The notes under the pieces: model-generated
What the model was told of the DNA's origin: nothing
The model's input: only the letters and a program-made list of their open reading frames with translations
The model's database searches: none
Assembly: GCF_029167365.1 (NCBI RefSeq)
Contig: NZ_JARFNM010000001.1
Coordinates: 1 to 64,000 of the forward strand
Direction: 5' to 3'
Source: Amygdalobacter nucleatus
Lineage (GTDB): Bacteria; Bacillota; Clostridia; Saccharofermentanales; Fastidiosipilaceae
Length of the DNA: 64,000 bases
Translations under genes and position numbers: made by a program
In this document: one piece after another, positions 1 to 9,178 of the stretch
Layout of the letters: each line of letters opens with the position of its first letter
Position numbering within the stretch: position 1 is the first letter of the stretch

Positions 1-435
1 CAACAGCAAATTGAAGAGATAGAGTCAGAGATCAATGAGCTCATGAGTAAGATCGACAGTCCCATTACTTCTGTCCCTGGTATCGCCAACAAAATGGCTG
101 CCGTCATTATCAGTGAGACCAACAACTTCAAGGATTTCAATTCTGCTGAGCAGGTTCTTGCTTATGCAGGACTGGATCCCTCTGTTTACCAGTCGGGACA
201 GCTTACTTCTACGCATTCTAAAATGGTGAAAAGAGGTTCAAAATACCTGCGCTATGCCATCTTTAATGCTACTAAATACGTATGTCATTGGGACTCAACG
301 TTCAATGCGTATTTAGCAAAGAAACGGGCAGAAGGTAAACCCTACAATGTTGCTGTCTCCCATGCTGCCAAGAAACTCACTCGCGTTCTCTTTCATTTGG
401 TGAAAGCAAACGTTGCCTTTATTCCTCTGGCTTAA
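1..435 (+). CDS. IS110-family transposase, C-terminal part (cut by window edge)
   Basis: The frame is open from base 1 and ends at the stop at 433-435; only the last 144 codons are visible. The residues from SVPGI onward (about residue 20) match the IS116/IS110/IS902 C-terminal domain. The conserved serine region is visible as GLDPSVYQSG, followed by the basic stretch MVKRGSKYLRYAIF. IS110 enzymes combine a DEDD RuvC-like domain, which is off the window here, with this C-terminal serine domain. They insert without classical terminal inverted repeats, guided in characterised members by an element-encoded bridge RNA. A hairpin follows at 463-480. Whether the element is complete cannot be judged from this end alone. 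Confidence 0.85.
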   Translation, partial: QQQIEEIESEINELMSKIDSPITSVPGIANKMAAVIISETNNFKDFNSAEQVLAYAGLDPSVYQSGQLTSTHSKMVKRGSKYLRYAIFNATKYVCHWDSTFNAYLAKKRAEGKPYNVAVSHAAKKLTRVLFHLVKANVAFIPLA

Positions 436-462
436 ACCGCTACCTTATACGACTTATTTGCC

Positions 463-480
463 AAGCACCTCGTGGTGCTT
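463..480 (+). terminator. Short hairpin after the IS110 transposase
   Basis: A 7-bp perfect stem (AAGCACC / GGTGCTT) with a TCGT loop lies 27 bases after the stop codon and is followed by a weak T-rich run. It could be a terminator or part of the element's structured end. Confidence 0.4.
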
Positions 481-584
481 ATTTCGTTATGCAATTATCA
501 AGGTTCTTTTTATCCGATTTGCATTTCTGCATTTTCATGCTTTTTCTTCTTGACTTTTAATAGTTAGTCTTTCTTTGTTCTATT

Positions 585-2321
585 TTATGCTATCTTCCAG
601 CTGACAGCACTGCGTCTGCCGGAAACAAAGTTCCTATAAATTCCATCTTCCCGAATCAGTGATTCATGCGTGCCCTGCTGCACGATCCTGCCTTTATCGA
701 TCACGATGATCTGATCCGCATGACGAACGGTCTTCAATCTGTGTGCGATCATAATGATCGTCTTTTCTCTGGTCAAATTTTCAATGGCCTGCGTAAGCTC
801 CTTTTCGTTTTCTGGATCAACATTGGCAGTTGCTTCGTCCAGAATAATGATCGGAGCATCTTTCATGATCGCTCTGGCTATGGCGATCCGCTGTTTTTCA
901 CCGCCGGAAAGCGTTGCGCCACCTTCTCCGATCATAGTTTCATACCCATCAGGAAGTCCCATGATAAAGTCGTGCGCGGAAGCTTTCTTTGCAGCTTCGA
1001 TTACATCTTTCATCGGTGCATCCGGCCTTCCAAATCGGATATTGTTCGCAATGGTATCCTCAAACAGATAGACCCTCTGGAAGACAAAGCTGAAATTCTC
1101 CATCAAAGAATCGAAGCTGTAATCCTTGACATCTTTTCCTCCAAGCGTCACCTTTCCGTCCTGTACATCCCAGAATCTGGCAATCAGAGATGTAACCGTG
1201 GTTTTGCCGCCTCCGGAGGGTCCGACAATTGCTGTCGTTGTCTTTTCCTTGATGTCAAGTGTGAGATCATCGATAATCTTTCTGTTCTCATAGGCAAAGC
1301 TTACATGGTCAAGATGGATATCGTGATTTTCCGGCTTAATATCCTCACCGTTAATGTCCATCTGCTGTACGGAAAGAATCTCATTGGCAAGGTCAACACA
1401 CCTTCCGATCACTCTCAGAAGTGCTGTGTATACGCCTGCCAGATCCAGCATTTCAAACAGGATAAAGGAACAAAGCAGCATTGTGATCGTGTAATTCAGT
1501 GCCATCGTTCCGTTTATGCAGAAGTAAACGGATGCTCCTGCAATCACCACACCCGTCAGCTTGCACACAAGCTGCTGAAGGCCTACCATGGGGATCGCCG
1601 CAGTCTCGGCGCTGATATCCGCTTTTCTTTTTCGATCGATTGCTTTTTCCAGTCTGCTGTTGTTCGCGCTCACCAGATTGTAATTACGGATTTCGGCAAT
1701 CCCCTGAATATATTCAAGCACTACGCCGACCATATCCTTATCTGCCTGAAGCTTCTCCTCCGCAACTCTCGCTACGTTTCTGTTGGTGAATATATTGACC
1801 ACGCAGAAAACGACAATGCCAATCAATCCGATCACTGCGATACGCACATCAAACGCAAACAGCCCGATACCGATGATGACCGTAGTTATGGAGCCTTGTA
1901 AAATCATCATGACGGCACGTGTCGCGATATCCCCCAGCTGCTCCATAGAATTTGTAGTGACAGATGTGATGTGACCGAGACTGGTGTCGTTGAAGTACCC
2001 CATCGGGAGGTATCTCAAATGCTCCCCGATCTCGATTCGCTTACCGGCCGCCGTATTATATCCGGCCTCCGTCTGCATCATCTGTGAATAGCGGTTGATG
2101 ATCATCTTTCCCACTGTGGAGATCAGCATGAGACCAATAACGACCAGGATCTCCTTTGTCCCTATGTCCCTGTTCAGAACCGCCGTCACAGTAAAGAACG
2201 CAGCAGGGATCTTCATAGCGGTAAAGACAGCGTCCAACACACCCAGCGCTAGGGCCTTATAAAACTTATTCCTGTTCTCCGTATTGCAGAAATCGAAGAA
2301 CTTCTTCAGCATTTTAAGCAT
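585..2321 (-). CDS. ABC exporter half-transporter (permease-ATPase fusion), second subunit
   Basis: This is a type I ABC exporter subunit of 578 aa: an N-terminal six-helix membrane domain followed by a nucleotide-binding domain. Walker A (GPSGGGKTT) lies near residue 366, the signature LSGGEKQR near 471, Walker B ending LDEATANVD near 490, and the H-loop within IAHRL. I chose the ATG at 2319-2321 rather than the longer frame because GGAGG sits six bases upstream of it. That start overlaps the stop of the preceding exporter gene by 8 bp, so the two subunits are translationally coupled and probably form a heterodimer. With the TetR gene upstream, an efflux or multidrug-export role is likely. 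The substrate cannot be read from sequence. The gene is richer in G+C than the chromosome further right. Confidence 0.9.
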   Translation of the reverse strand: MLKMLKKFFDFCNTENRNKFYKALALGVLDAVFTAMKIPAAFFTVTAVLNRDIGTKEILVVIGLMLISTVGKMIINRYSQMMQTEAGYNTAAGKRIEIGEHLRYLPMGYFNDTSLGHITSVTTNSMEQLGDIATRAVMMILQGSITTVIIGIGLFAFDVRIAVIGLIGIVVFCVVNIFTNRNVARVAEEKLQADKDMVGVVLEYIQGIAEIRNYNLVSANNSRLEKAIDRKRKADISAETAAIPMVGLQQLVCKLTGVVIAGASVYFCINGTMALNYTITMLLCSFILFEMLDLAGVYTALLRVIGRCVDLANEILSVQQMDINGEDIKPENHDIHLDHVSFAYENRKIIDDLTLDIKEKTTTAIVGPSGGGKTTVTSLIARFWDVQDGKVTLGGKDVKDYSFDSLMENFSFVFQRVYLFEDTIANNIRFGRPDAPMKDVIEAAKKASAHDFIMGLPDGYETMIGEGGATLSGGEKQRIAIARAIMKDAPIIILDEATANVDPENEKELTQAIENLTREKTIIMIAHRLKTVRHADQIIVIDKGRIVQQGTHESLIREDGIYRNFVSGRRSAVSWKIA

Positions 2322-4095
2322 GGGCAACCTCCTCTCTGACAGCGGATGCCGTATAATCCGTGTCCGCGTCTCTTGCCTCGCTGTGGGCCTCCCACATCTT
2401 CTGATAAAGCGGACAGCCTGCAATAAGCTCGTTGTGCGTTCCTGCCGCCTCTATATTTCCCTCATTTACGACAAAGATCTTATCGGCACTTGTGATGGTA
2501 GACAGTCTGTGAGCAATGACGATCAGCGTTTTTCCCTGAACGAGCTTAGCCACGCTCATTTGAACAAGGGTTTCGTTTTCGGGATCCGTATAGGCAGTAG
2601 CCTCGTCCAGAATCACCACCGGCGCGTCTTTCAGCATGGCTCTTGCGATGCAGATACGCTGTCTTTCGCCTCCGGAAAGGTGTCCTCCAGCGCCGCCGAC
2701 AACCGTATCGTATCCATGCTCCAGTCCCAGAATGAACTCATGGCAGCCAGTAGCCTTTGCTGCATTTATAATGTCTTCTTCAGATGCACCCTTGCGGCCG
2801 AGCCTGATATTTTCCAGAACGCTCATGTCAAACAGGTAGTTGTCCTGTGCTACATAAGAAATCTGACTCGCATAGTAATCCAGCGGCAGATTTCGGATAT
2901 CCACACCACCATAGGTGATGCTTCCGCTGTCTACATCCCACAGGGAGTCGATGAGCCTTGCGATGGTGCTCTTTCCTGAGCCGGAGGGTCCCACGATCGC
3001 TGTAACGTCACCCTGTTTGATCTCCATATTCACGCCATGGAGCACTTCCTTTTCCTTGTATGTAAAGCGGACGTCACTCAGTTTGATATCAGAGCCCTCC
3101 GGCTGCTCTGTCAATGCGGCGGGTCTTTCCATGTCCTTTCTTTCCAGTATCTCCGTCACTTCTCCGAATATCGCACTCATCTTTGAGATGTCATCGGTGT
3201 AGGAGAAAGCCACTACAAGCGGAGTGACAAGTCCGGCCGAAAGGATGACCCCAGTGATAAAATCCGAAGCAGTAAGGCTCCCGCCTCTGACCAGCAGAAG
3301 TCCGACCGGAAGCACGCCAAGAAGCGTTGCGGGCGTGAATGAAAGGCTTCCCGACGACCACCAGATGCAGCGCCTCATCCAGTCGATAAAGCAGCTTGCG
3401 CCTTCTTTGGCGGCAGTAACGAATTTTTCATAAGAGCTCTTGGATTTACCGAAAGCCTTGATCACTTCGATCCCGTTGATGTATTCCACTGCCGTATCAT
3501 TCAGTTTTTTTGTTTTTTCCAGCGTCAGCTGAAAGCTTTCGCCGCTGCCTTTCATCATGCCGGCAACAAAAAAAAGTCCGATCACGACAGGGATCAGATT
3601 TGCCAGTCCCATTCGCCAGTCAATCGTAAGAAGATAAATGAACATAATGAGCGGGAGCAAAAGATTTGCCGTGAATTCCGGGATGATGTGTGCCATGGTT
3701 GTTTCCATGGCATCCACTCGTTCCACGATGATATTTTTATAAGTTCCGCTGTGATCATCCAGAATGGAGCCGAGCGGTATCCTCGAAAGCTTTGCGGTCA
3801 GTTGTTTGCGGATCCCGCCAAGCACGGTAAAGGTTGCCACATGAGACAGCGTAGTGGATGATGAGTGAAGTGCGACTCTTATGATCCAGCAAACAACCAT
3901 CAGTGTTACCTGTCTAAGGTAATATGACCAGTCCGCGCCGCCTGTTATCAATTTCTCCACAACGTCTGCGATCAGCAGATAGGGTATGAAGGATGCCACG
4001 ACACCAAGGATCGCGAGCAGCACGCTGCCTACGAAGAATCCTCCTCGCCGTCCGGCAAACTCCATTACCCAAGAGATCGTGCTTTTTTTCTTCAT
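2314..4095 (-). CDS. ABC exporter half-transporter (permease-ATPase fusion), first subunit
   Basis: This 593-aa exporter subunit has several hydrophobic segments in residues 20-300 and a C-terminal ATPase domain. Walker A (GPSGSGKST) is near residue 369, the signature LSGGERQR near 471, Walker B VVILDEATAYTDPE near 490, and the switch histidine in IAHRLST. AGGAGG eight bases before the ATG supports the start. It is the middle gene of a TetR-exporter-exporter operon and overlaps the next exporter gene by 8 bp. Paired half-transporters like this act as heterodimeric drug, peptide or siderophore exporters. The substrate is unknown, but control by an adjacent TetR repressor favours inducible efflux of a toxic compound. 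Confidence 0.9.
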   Translation of the reverse strand: MKKKSTISWVMEFAGRRGGFFVGSVLLAILGVVASFIPYLLIADVVEKLITGGADWSYYLRQVTLMVVCWIIRVALHSSSTTLSHVATFTVLGGIRKQLTAKLSRIPLGSILDDHSGTYKNIIVERVDAMETTMAHIIPEFTANLLLPLIMFIYLLTIDWRMGLANLIPVVIGLFFVAGMMKGSGESFQLTLEKTKKLNDTAVEYINGIEVIKAFGKSKSSYEKFVTAAKEGASCFIDWMRRCIWWSSGSLSFTPATLLGVLPVGLLLVRGGSLTASDFITGVILSAGLVTPLVVAFSYTDDISKMSAIFGEVTEILERKDMERPAALTEQPEGSDIKLSDVRFTYKEKEVLHGVNMEIKQGDVTAIVGPSGSGKSTIARLIDSLWDVDSGSITYGGVDIRNLPLDYYASQISYVAQDNYLFDMSVLENIRLGRKGASEEDIINAAKATGCHEFILGLEHGYDTVVGGAGGHLSGGERQRICIARAMLKDAPVVILDEATAYTDPENETLVQMSVAKLVQGKTLIVIAHRLSTITSADKIFVVNEGNIEAAGTHNELIAGCPLYQKMWEAHSEARDADTDYTASAVREEVAHA

Positions 4096-4135
4096 TCAGA
4101 TTGCCTCCTGTTTTTATGAATATGAATTATTGATG

Positions 4136-4735
4136 TCAGAATCCGAGAAACTTACGCCAACCCTCAGTAAAGAACATGGCGACGGTATAGGCATAGTGTC
4201 TCGCCTCATCATACGAAAAATCGTGTTTTAGCATTTCAAGAATGCATGAATACTCTGAGGTTAAAAGAAGATGCATTTCTCTGCCATCCACATGCTCTAC
4301 ATGAACTCCGGGCTTTTCCAGCCCGCTCATAAACAGCAGCGTATATTTTTGGACTTTCGTAACAAGGTCATGCAGGAAGTTTTCATACTTTGTTCCTTCG
4401 CTTCCGCAGAAGAGGAGCCTCTGTTCATCGATGTCTTCGTAGATCATATCCACTATCATTCCAAGCTGCCGGTCGTCTTCCCACATGGCTTCCAGCCCAT
4501 GATCCCATGCGGTCGATGTCTGCCTGATTCTCTCCGTGTCGCAAAATCGATTCCACTTCTCTACAACAGGACCGACTACTGCTTCAAATATCTCTTCTTT
4601 ATTCGAATAATGCCTGTATAACGCCGTAGCGGAAATCCCGACTTGTGAGGCAATGCTCCGCATCGACGCGTCCTCGAATCCTCTTTTTATAAACTCTTTT
4701 TTTGCGACCTCAAGGATCTTGTCTTTCGTGTCCAT
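4136..4735 (-). CDS. TetR/AcrR-family transcriptional regulator of the exporter operon
   Basis: The 199-aa protein starts MDTKDKILEVAKKEF and has a textbook TetR helix-turn-helix in residues 1-55 (GFEDASMRSIASQVGISATALYRHYSNKEEIF), followed by a divergent helical ligand-binding domain. I rejected the upstream extension of the frame because GGGGG lies about seven bases before the ATG at 4733-4735, and because the extension would be encoded across the promoter. The gene is first in the operon with the two exporter subunits, 40 bp downstream in the direction of transcription. A long palindrome lies just upstream over a consensus promoter, so autorepression relieved by an exporter substrate is the likely control. 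Confidence 0.9.
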   Translation of the reverse strand: MDTKDKILEVAKKEFIKRGFEDASMRSIASQVGISATALYRHYSNKEEIFEAVVGPVVEKWNRFCDTERIRQTSTAWDHGLEAMWEDDRQLGMIVDMIYEDIDEQRLLFCGSEGTKYENFLHDLVTKVQKYTLLFMSGLEKPGVHVEHVDGREMHLLLTSEYSCILEMLKHDFSYDEARHYAYTVAMFFTEGWRKFLGF

Positions 4736-4755
4736 TTGCTTTCCCCCTAAAGATA

Positions 4756-4815
4756 TGTTAACGTCGTAAACGTTGACAACGTTAACATTATAGTTAGGTA
4801 TCGCTGACTTGTCAA
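4756..4815 (-). promoter_or_regulatory. Consensus sigma-A promoter with overlapping TetR-type palindrome
   Basis: On the minus strand TTGACA (4815-4810) and TATAAT (4792-4787) are both perfect and separated by exactly 17 bp. A palindrome, TGTTAACGT (4756-4764) facing ACGTTAACA (4779-4787), covers the 3' edge of the -10 box and the expected start point. An extra AACGTT lies at its centre (4769-4774). A very strong promoter covered by a palindrome directly in front of a TetR gene is the standard autorepression layout. Confidence 0.8.
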
Positions 4816-4892
4816 GAAGATTCTTGATCCTATATCCCAACATAAGTATTAGACACTCCGTCGCAGCGAAGTGTCTCTGCATCCTTATTCTC

Positions 4893-6463
4893 TTATGCCT
4901 CCACATCGATTGTAAAACCCGACTTGAACTCCACTGTCAGCTTTTCATCGTGGACTGTGATCTTCTCAATCAGCCGTCTGACCAGCGTTTCGGAGTGTTC
5001 CGTGACCGCCGCATTCTGCCCATCAAGGAAGGCAGAAAGGTCATCGATGCGTTCCTTCAGCTCCGTGTTCTTCGCCGCCTTCGTCAGGATATCCTGCCGC
5101 TCCTGCCGGAGGCTGATAATGGCATCTCCGATCTCATCGATCATCGTCTGGTTTTTCCCGGCTTTCAGCAGTTCCTCCTGTTTTGCCTTTACGGCTACAT
5201 CGATCTCGGCAAGTTGCTCTTCCGTGTCCTCATTCAAGACCGAGCGGATGTTTTCCTGCAAGACGGGGAGGAGGTAATCCCTTCTCGACCAGGCATCGTT
5301 GATTGCCATGACCACCGCCTCCTGCAGGTCTTCTTCGTGAATCGTCCTTGCCGGGCAGTCAATACCGCTGCTTTTCTTCAGTACCCGGCTCACGCACCGC
5401 CAGACCGTGGACTTGCATCCCCGGTTGTTCCATTTAATCCTGCGGAAGATGTCCCCACAGTGTCCGCAGAACACCAAGCTCGAAAGAGCGTACCGTGAAC
5501 TGTAGATCCGCTTCTTTCCATCCGTCAGGATGTTAGCCCTTCGTGCGATTTCTGCCTGCACCCGGAGATAAACATCCTTTGCGATGATCGCCTCATGGCT
5601 GCCTTCCACATAGTACTTCGGCGCAAGGCCGTTATTGGCCACTCGTTTCTTATCGAGTGTATTTACCGTATAGGTCTTTTGCAGGAGTGCATCCCCGATG
5701 TATTTTTCATTGATGAGGATCTGCCGGATATTACTTTCATGCCACTTAGCGTTCCCCGCACCGTTCAGGATGCCATCCGCCTCCAGCCCCCTTTGATTTG
5801 GAGAAAACTGGCTCCATCCATGTATTCAGCATAAATGCGCCGAACGATATCCGCCTCTTCCGGAACGATGATAAGTTTTCCTTCATCATCTTTTGTGTAT
5901 CCAAGAAACCGATTATGGTTGACCTGCACCTTGCCTGCCTGATTTCGGAACTGAATGCCGAGCCGGACGTTTGCCGACAGGGATTCCGATTCCTGTTGGG
6001 CAAGCGCCGCCATAATAGTCATAAGGACCTCTCCCTTGGCGTCAAGGGAATTGATATTCTCCTTCTCGAACAGGATTGCAATATTAAGATCCTTCAATTC
6101 TCTTGTATATTTCAGGCAGTCTACCGTATTTCGGGAGAAGCGACTGATGGACTTAGTCAGTATCATATCGACTTTTCCATCCCGGCAGTCCTGTATCATG
6201 AGGTTGAAGGATTCCCTTTTTGCTGTATTCGTTGCACTGATCAAGTCGTCCGCGTACACCTCAACCAGTTCCCATTCCAGATTGCTTTTGATATAGGAAG
6301 TGTAATGCTCGACTTGCATCTCATAACTGGATTCCTGCTCCTCAAATTCCGTAGAAACGCGGCAGTAGGCTGCTACCCTGGTTTTCTGCACCTTCTCCGT
6401 TTTCTTCTGCGCCCCGATGGTGCGCTTTGGCGGGATAACTGTGACATTTCCTGCAATCTGCAT
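4893..6463 (-). pseudogene. Large serine recombinase, broken by one frameshift
   Basis: The first frame (6463 down to 5765) encodes a resolvase-type catalytic domain with nucleophile Ser37 in [10 protein letters not shown] and the conserved stretches [14 protein letters not shown] and ALAQQESES. The gene continues in another frame from about 5787 to 4893 with the recombinase domain ([28 protein letters not shown]), a zinc ribbon ([12 protein letters not shown]), a coiled coil and the C-terminal motif [11 protein letters not shown]. The break is in a run of five C (5787-5791, plus strand); one extra base would join the frames into about 523 aa. This family catalyses integration and excision of conjugative or mobilisable elements. 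Unless the frameshift is bypassed, the protein is inactive. The start overlaps the stop of the preceding small recombinase gene by one base (TAATG). Confidence 0.85.
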
Positions 6464-6885
6464 TATCCGTTCACCCCATTTCTTATCAGGCTGTAGGCGT
6501 ACTCCGCCTGCCTGACTGGATCTTCATATTTCAGCGTGATTTTTGGAGCGGAAAACTTTGTATAAACCGTTCCTTTCGGCGCGCCTTTCCCTTTGTTCCT
6601 GTTACGCCCCAGCGCCTTCTCCCGGCGTATTCGTTCCGCTTCGACCCTGTCGGCCATTTCCTTCGTCAGCATCGGCGGGTAAAAGCCATCGCCGAGATAC
6701 CGCTCATTCTGTATCAGACGTTTGACCCCGCAGTGGCTCATGGTCAGCCCCACCGATGCCGCCGCCTTTATAAAAGACATCCCGGACAGGTAATTTTCAC
6801 ATATCCGCCGGATAACGGCGGCCTGTTTTTCATTGACCACAGCCCTGCCACCGATGATGTCATAGCCGTATGGTGTATGTTCCAT
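6463..6885 (-). CDS. Small recombinase-domain protein of the serine recombinase cluster
   Basis: The 140-aa protein carries only a recombinase-domain-like region ([19 protein letters not shown], then a helix-turn-helix-like stretch and [17 protein letters not shown]) and a basic tail. It has no catalytic resolvase domain and no zinc ribbon. It starts one base after the stop of the upstream recombinase remnant and ends overlapping the next recombinase, so the three reading frames form one transcription unit. Arrays of two large recombinases plus a short one of this type occur on conjugative elements of Clostridia. An accessory DNA-binding role in element excision is plausible but not shown. 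The cluster has higher G+C than the rest of the window. Confidence 0.75.
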   Translation of the reverse strand: MEHTPYGYDIIGGRAVVNEKQAAVIRRICENYLSGMSFIKAAASVGLTMSHCGVKRLIQNERYLGDGFYPPMLTKEMADRVEAERIRREKALGRNRNKGKGAPKGTVYTKFSAPKITLKYEDPVRQAEYAYSLIRNGVNG

Positions 6886-6886
6886 G

Positions 6887-7411
6887 TCATATCCTTTCCC
6901 GGAAAACGGCTCCGCACTTCATGGCAAATCCAATCTCCGTTCTTTTATAAACCACGATGTGATCAACTTGCTCCGTAAAGAGCGCGTCATCAAATTCCGT
7001 AAGGGTTCTGCCCTTCGCCGTGTACTTCAGAAGCTGCTCGAGAGTCTCCTGCCTTTCATGCGATCCGCTTACCTGCGCGGTCAGGAGATTCTGCTCGTTT
7101 GTGAGCCTCTGCGCTTCTTCCACAAGAGTATCGCTTTCTTCCGCATACACCGCCGGATCGAGAAGCCCCTTCGTGAAGAACTGCGTGATCTGCGCCCTGC
7201 GCTCAGCGTTCTTTTCCAGAAGGGATTCCAGTTTGGAAAGCCTGTCCAGTGTATCGGTTTTCATGCCTTCTTTCAGCATTTCCACGTATGGGAGGAGGAC
7301 TCTGCTCCTGCCCCATGTCAGCTTGTTCATCATCGTGGCGCATGCCGCCTTCACTGGTTCCTCTGGTATGGACTTCATAACGCAGGCGTTCTTATCATCC
7401 ACATGGCTCGA
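6887..7411 (-). pseudogene. C-terminal remnant of a third serine recombinase
   Basis: The last 174 codons of this minus-strand frame read as the C-terminal half of a large serine recombinase: MKSIPEEPVKAA, a coiled-coil stretch (LESLLEKNAERRAQ), and the tail ending DHIVVYKRTEIGFAMKCG. Upstream of about 7411 the frame stays open only because it is antisense to another recombinase fragment. The catalytic domain is therefore missing. The fragment is one base from the next gene, showing that it was once the first gene of the cluster. The truncation point abuts the start of an oppositely oriented recombinase fragment at about 7445. Confidence 0.7.
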
Positions 7412-7444
7412 TTGCTCCAGATTGATGTCAGATTTTCGCGGTCG

Positions 7445-8419
7445 TTCGCGGGAATTTATCAAAGCGTGTTTTTGCCTCGAAACACACCGATTTTTACCCT
7501 TGGTATGGATAAGATTGCAGACGGGCTTATGGCTGACGGTATCCTCACCGGCGCTGGCAAGACAAAATGTCACACCAGCACTATCAACAAGATCCTCCTC
7601 AACGAGAAGTACATCGGTGACGCGCTCCTGCAAAAGACTTACATCACAGATTTTCTGACGAAGAAGCGCATCAAAAACAACGACACCGTCCCGCAGTACT
7701 ATGTGAAAGGCGACCACGAGGCCATCATCCCGAAGGACATCTTCCTTCGGGTGCAAGAGGAGCTGGTCCGCAGGCGCGTGGTCCATACCAGCGACAACGG
7801 CAAACGGCGCTGCTACTCCTGCAAGCACTGTTTCGCGCAGATCGTTTTCTGTGGCGAGTGCGGCGAATTTTACCGGCGTGTCCACTGGAACAACCGAGGC
7901 TGCAAGTCCATCGTCTGGCGGTGCTGCAGCCGCTTGGAGGCCACCGGCCACGCTTGCCACAACCGGACAGTCAATGAAACGCTTCTGGAACAGGTGGTAA
8001 TCGATGCCATTAACCGGGTGCTCTGCCAGAAGGACGATTTCCTGCAAACGCTACGGGCGAACATAGCTACGGTAGTCCTGCAGGGTGATGCCCTCTCACC
8101 GGATGTCATAGACGAGCGGCTGAACAAGCTGCAAAAAGAGCTCCTGAAGAAGGTTAACCAGAAGGACGATTACGACGCCATCGCGGATGAGATTCTCCGC
8201 CTCCGGGATCAGCGCAGGCAGGCCGAGGTGGACAGCGTCATCAAGGATGAACAGATGAAGCAAATCCGGGACCTGCAGGATTTCGTCAAGAGCCAGCCTG
8301 CCACCATCACAGAGTTTGATGAGACACTGGTCAGCCGCCTAATTGAAAAGATCACCGTCTTCGATGACCACTTTACCGTAGACTTCAAATCCGGCATCAC
8401 AATCGACATAGAGGCATAA
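7445..8419 (+). pseudogene. Serine recombinase C-terminal fragment, opposite strand
   Basis: From about 7445 the plus strand encodes the recombinase domain ([36 protein letters not shown]), a zinc ribbon (VFCGECGEFYRR), a long coiled coil (DERLNKLQKELLKK) and the terminal FKSGITIDIEA. The N-terminal catalytic domain is absent; upstream codons are antisense to the other remnant. The Trp usual in the KTKWHTST motif is Cys here. The protein is closely similar to the frameshifted minus-strand recombinase at 4893-6463, so the two are probably related copies placed head to head by an inversion or by a second element landing on the first. Confidence 0.75.
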
Positions 8420-8422
8420 AAC

Positions 8423-8462
8423 AAGGCTCCCATACTACCGTTGATGGCAGTGTGGGAGCCTT
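8423..8462. terminator. Hairpin between convergent genes
   Basis: A 10-bp perfect stem (AAGGCTCCCA / TGGGAGCCTT) starts five bases after the plus-strand recombinase stop and precedes the end of the minus-strand gene at 8475. There is no long T-run, so strength is uncertain. Confidence 0.5.
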
Positions 8463-8474
8463 GGCCTGTCTCTG

Positions 8475-8693
8475 TTATCCCATTTTCTTCTTGAAGAAGA
8501 TGGCCAAAATAACACATACAATGATTCCAATAGCATATGGGATTGCAGTAAAAAAAGCAGCAGATGCAGGGGCACTATAACCGGCATATTGAATACCCCA
8601 CTTCATGTCGGAGTAGTTATATGCAACAACGGCGCACATAACATCAGACAGAAGAACTGCCATAACCAAAAATACAGTAGATAAAGCCTTCAT
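8475..8693 (-). CDS. Small two-helix membrane protein
   Basis: The 72-aa product has two hydrophobic segments (about residues 4-24 and 45-67) and a short basic tail KKKMG. AAGGAGG lies a few bases before the ATG. It follows the XRE-type regulator gene by 11 bp, so the two form a two-gene operon. I do not recognise the family. The pairing of a membrane-anchored helix-turn-helix protein with a small membrane protein suggests a membrane-sensing cassette carried by the neighbouring element, but that is inference. Confidence 0.6.
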   Translation of the reverse strand: MKALSTVFLVMAVLLSDVMCAVVAYNYSDMKWGIQYAGYSAPASAAFFTAIPYAIGIIVCVILAIFFKKKMG

Positions 8694-8704
8694 AAAGATC
8701 CTCC

Positions 8705-9178
8705 TTATTTGTTAGATGTACTCTTAAGGAGCAAAACTGCGCCGGCAATTATGGCCGCAAGGCAGATAATCAGAAATATTCCATCTCCGTCTATGGTAAT
8801 CATTGATGAATCACTGATTTGGCTTGACGTTGATGGCATAAAAATTGAAACGAGTCCCCAAACAATCAAACAAACAATTCCAGCAATACAGGTGACTATT
8901 CCAAGAATACGCTTTTCTCTTCTGGTATTTGTTCTCGGCTGATCACTCTCGGTGTTTGCCACCGATTCAGATACGGCAGAGCCATCTTCTTTCATCAAAT
9001 AATCAAGCGTTACATTGAAATACTTACTGATGGAAATAAGAGTATCGCTTTCTGGAATTGCCTTACCGGATTCCCACTTTGATATCGCCTGTCTGGATAC
9101 GCCCAACTGCTCTGCAAGCTGCTCCTGTGAAAGGCCGCCTTTCTTTCGAAGCTCATATAGTTTTTCTGAAAGTACCAC
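8705..9178 (-). CDS. XRE-family helix-turn-helix regulator with membrane-spanning tail
   Basis: The 157-aa protein has a canonical Cro/CI helix-turn-helix in residues 5-60 ([20 protein letters not shown]). A polar linker follows, then two hydrophobic segments near residues 92-112 and 130-150. The start is GTG at 9178, with AGGAGG five bases upstream. HTH proteins with a C-terminal membrane part are common in Clostridia and control small adjacent operons. Here the partner is the 72-aa membrane protein downstream. The ligand and target are unknown. Confidence 0.8.
   Translation of the reverse strand: MVLSEKLYELRKKGGLSQEQLAEQLGVSRQAISKWESGKAIPESDTLISISKYFNVTLDYLMKEDGSAVSESVANTESDQPRTNTRREKRILGIVTCIAGIVCLIVWGLVSIFMPSTSSQISDSSMITIDGDGIFLIICLAAIIAGAVLLLKSTSNK

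Noticed and set aside
666-1901. 411-codon plus-strand frame opposite the exporter gene
   Set aside because: Antisense to a clear ABC ATPase with all motifs. The translation is Cys/His-rich and lacks any domain.
6884-7444. N-terminal half of the long plus-strand frame over the recombinase region
   Set aside because: It is antisense to the minus-strand recombinase remnant; recombinase similarity on the plus strand begins only at about 7445.
7412-8047. N-terminal half of the long minus-strand frame
   Set aside because: Antisense shadow of the plus-strand recombinase fragment; the valine- and alanine-rich translation has no domain.
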